From: Bacteroidota bacterium
GTDB taxonomy: Bacteria > Bacteroidota > Bacteroidia > Chitinophagales > Chitinophagaceae
Assembly: GCA_947452555.1 (NCBI GenBank)
Contig: CANGDH010000001.1
Coordinates: 62,001 to 126,000, forward strand
Direction of reading: 5' to 3'
DNA: 64,000 nucleotides
Made by a program: the position numbers and the translations under genes. Within the stretch, counting starts at the first letter, position 1. Every line of letters starts with the position of its first letter. The notes beneath the pieces are model-generated. The model was given only the letters and a program-made list of their open reading frames with translations, searched no databases and was not told the origin of the DNA. This document shows, in pieces, positions 62,368 through 64,000 of this stretch.

Positions 62368-62763
62368 ATGAAGATAGTATCAGTTGTAATAGGATGTTTT
62401 TTATTAATGATTTCGCTGCAAGGCAATAGTCAAAATAAAGTGAACGGGAAAAAAATATACGAAACAAGGTGCTTGGTATGTCATCAAGCCGATGGTGGTG
62501 GCGTTCCTAATATGAACGCGCCATTGGACGGTTCTTCTAATTTAGTGGGGAATGATATCGCTCGATTAGTAAAAATTATTCGTTATGGATATAATGAACG
62601 AATTGCACTTGATGGATATTATTATACCAATGCTATGACAGCTAATCCAGATTTTAAAGATGCTGATATTGCAGATGTATTAAGTTATGTAAGAAATAGC
62701 TGGAGTAATAAAGCTGCTAATATTACAGTATTGCAGGTTCAACAAGCAAAAAGAAAAAAATAA
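62368..62763 (+). CDS. Small c-type cytochrome
   Basis: The 131-residue protein has a signal peptide (about 1-21) and one haem-attachment motif, TRCLVCHQADGGGVPN (Cys35, Cys38, His39), within a single cytochrome c domain ending in a coiled tail rich in Gln and Lys. A distal Met may be that in NAMTANPDF. It lies 10 bases after the PQQ-type dehydrogenase, the usual arrangement for a periplasmic electron acceptor of that enzyme. It is 17 bases before hisB. Confidence 0.9.
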   Translation: MKIVSVVIGCFLLMISLQGNSQNKVNGKKIYETRCLVCHQADGGGVPNMNAPLDGSSNLVGNDIARLVKIIRYGYNERIALDGYYYTNAMTANPDFKDADIADVLSYVRNSWSNKAANITVLQVQQAKRKK

Positions 62764-62780
62764 CCCTAATACCTAATTTT

Positions 62781-63911
62781 ATGAGACCTATTTTATTTAT
62801 TGATAGAGACGGTGTTATTTTGGAAGAGCCCAAATCTGATTTTCAAGTAGACAGCATTGAAAAAACTAGTTTTGTGCCTGGAGCTATCACTTATCTAAGT
62901 AAGATTGCGGCTGAATTTGGTTTTCATAAAGTAATGGTAACGAATCAAGACGGACTAGGGACCGCAAGTTATCCTTTAGAGCAATTTGAACCTTATCAGC
63001 AACTGATGCTTCGAGTATTGGCTGGTGAGGGTTTTGTATTTGATGAAATATTCGTTGACAACACATTTGCAATGGATAATCAACCAACACGAAAGCCAGG
63101 AACTGCTATGTTGAAACATGTATTGAATAATGTTCATTATGATATACACGATTCATTCGTTATTGGAGACCGTTGGAGCGATATTGAATTAGCTAAAAAT
63201 ATTGGATGTAAGGCCATTTATTTAAAAACAGACAACCATAGTTTAACAGCAGAACAGGAACTTGTATTAAGACCTGTAATTGCTTTTGAAGCAAATAGTT
63301 GGGAAGCAATATATACTTTCTTGAAATTAGGCTTGAGAAAAGTATCCCATGTTCGAAATACGAAGGAAACTAAGATCAGTATCGAACTTAATTTAGATGG
63401 AAAAGGAGAAGCGAAAATCGAAACTGGTTTGGGCTTTTTTGATCATATGTTGGAGCAAATAGCAAGACATGGTGCCTTAGACTTAACCATTAAATGTGAC
63501 GGCGACTTGCATATTGACGAGCACCATACCATTGAAGACGTTGGGATTGCTTTAGGAGAAGCTTTTGCTTTAGGACTAATGGATAAAAGGGGTATGGAAC
63601 GATATGGGTACGCATTGCCCATGGACGAAGCAGAGGCCAAAGTGTTAATTGACTTTGGAGGTAGAAATTGGATTGTATGGGATGCCGAATTTAATAGGGA
63701 AAAAGTAGGCGAAATGCCTACTGAGATGTTTTTTCACTTTTTCAAGTCCTTTAGTGATGCCGCTAAAGCCAATTTAAACATAAGCTGTAAAGGGGAGAAT
63801 GAACATCATAAGATAGAAGCTATTTTTAAGGCTTTTGCTAAATCCATAAAAATGGCGGTTAAAAGAAACCCTAATAGTGACGCATTACCTAGCACTAAGG
63901 GCGTTTTATAG
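62781..63911 (+). CDS. hisB: Bifunctional histidinol-phosphatase / imidazoleglycerol-phosphate dehydratase
   Basis: The 376-residue fusion has an N-terminal HAD phosphatase (PILFIDRDGVILEEPK with Asp8 and Asp10, VMVTNQDGLGTASYPLEQ, GDRWSDIELAKNIGCKAIYL) over about residues 1-165. The C-terminal imidazoleglycerol-phosphate dehydratase has GFFDHMLEQIARHGALDLTI, DEHHTIEDVGIALGEAFALG and ENEHHKIEAIFKAFAKSIK. The fusion is common in enterobacteria and Bacteroidota. It completes the operon hisG-hisD-hisC-(two genes)-hisB. No terminator was seen directly after it. Confidence 0.97.
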   Translation: MRPILFIDRDGVILEEPKSDFQVDSIEKTSFVPGAITYLSKIAAEFGFHKVMVTNQDGLGTASYPLEQFEPYQQLMLRVLAGEGFVFDEIFVDNTFAMDNQPTRKPGTAMLKHVLNNVHYDIHDSFVIGDRWSDIELAKNIGCKAIYLKTDNHSLTAEQELVLRPVIAFEANSWEAIYTFLKLGLRKVSHVRNTKETKISIELNLDGKGEAKIETGLGFFDHMLEQIARHGALDLTIKCDGDLHIDEHHTIEDVGIALGEAFALGLMDKRGMERYGYALPMDEAEAKVLIDFGGRNWIVWDAEFNREKVGEMPTEMFFHFFKSFSDAAKANLNISCKGENEHHKIEAIFKAFAKSIKMAVKRNPNSDALPSTKGVL

Positions 63912-63944
63912 TCTAGTAATTGAAATCTCCTATTCTTAGGTTTT

Positions 63945-63976
63945 TTTGGTTAAAAATATTGAATACCTTAATTTTG
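63945..63976 (+). promoter_or_regulatory. Promoter of the gene at the right edge
   Basis: TTTG at 63945-63948 and TAATTTTG at 63969-63976 are spaced by 20 bases, a full -33/-7 match. The predicted transcription start is about 3 bases before the ATG at 63984. Confidence 0.7.
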
Positions 63977-63983
63977 TATTCGA

Positions 63984-64000
63984 ATGAAAACAATAAACAA
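63984..64000 (+). CDS. Start of a gene truncated by the window edge
   Basis: ATG at 63984 begins MKTIN and runs off the right edge after 17 bases. Support comes only from the well-formed promoter directly before it. Nothing can be said of the product. Confidence 0.4.

Noticed and set aside
1..64000. tRNA, rRNA, CRISPR or prophage features
   Set aside because: No T-loop consensus with matching cloverleaf, no regularly spaced direct repeats and no phage structural genes were seen on either strand.

Overview
This is an AT-rich chromosomal segment from a member of the Bacteroidota, most likely family Chitinophagaceae (Sediminibacterium-like; the genus is an inference). Signs are a type IX secretion plug-type protein (DUF5103), the Bacteroidota-specific families DUF4954 and DUF5683, paired M16 peptidases, a fused hisB, and weak Shine-Dalgarno sites. 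Many genes are preceded by the Bacteroidota -7 promoter element TAnnTTTG only a few bases from the start codon. Nearly all of the window is coding. No tRNA, rRNA, CRISPR array, insertion sequence or prophage was seen, and no gap between genes exceeds 300 bases.

Layout. 0-2.3 kb: a leftward set with a possible ATP-grasp fragment, a class I glutamine amidotransferase and an M42 aminopeptidase. 2.4-7 kb: a LuxE-like adenylating enzyme, a Kelch-type membrane sensor, an EamA permease and dapD. 6.9-15 kb: rightward housekeeping genes (tsaC-type, GT9, CCA-adding enzyme, miaA) and an M16 peptidase pair. 15-25.8 kb: envelope proteins (FadL-like porin, Gly/Tyr-rich lipoprotein, BamA/TamA-like lipoprotein, LolC-type permease, T9SS plug-like protein) among proS, truB and an rRNA/tRNA methyltransferase. 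25.8 kb: the SRP RNA gene with its own promoter and terminator. 26-34.7 kb: an accessory module of a sulfide:quinone oxidoreductase-like flavoprotein, a 53-residue protein, a TolC-adaptor-RND efflux operon, a PII-like protein and a DUF2892 membrane protein. Two GTGA-N6-TCAC palindromes of Crp/Fnr type lie in front of the oxidoreductase and the efflux operon. 34.8-44.4 kb: mostly leftward core genes (alkD-like, Gfo/Idh, aconitase, kdsA, Rrf2 regulator, dapB, DUF5683, parB, parA). 44.4-57.6 kb: metallophosphoesterase, DUF4954, DEAD helicase, DUF885, glmS, mgtE, a small SET protein, a lactonase and a GH16 glucanase. 57.7-63.9 kb: the histidine operon.

The strongest discovery is in front of hisG. 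A consensus promoter places transcription start almost exactly on the ATG of a 16-codon leader peptide with five His codons (MTLNKHIHHHHLLSKG). A perfect 12-bp terminator hairpin with a T-run follows. A competing segment that overlaps the leader stop codon can pair with the terminator's left arm. This is a complete classical attenuator, here with an apparently leaderless leader peptide. The his operon also carries a PQQ-type sugar dehydrogenase and a cytochrome c between hisC and hisB.

The second candidate system is the SQR / small protein / RND efflux / PII-like / DUF2892 cluster. It is apparently coordinated by a shared Crp/Fnr-type operator, and a role in sulfide or related thiol stress is an inference.
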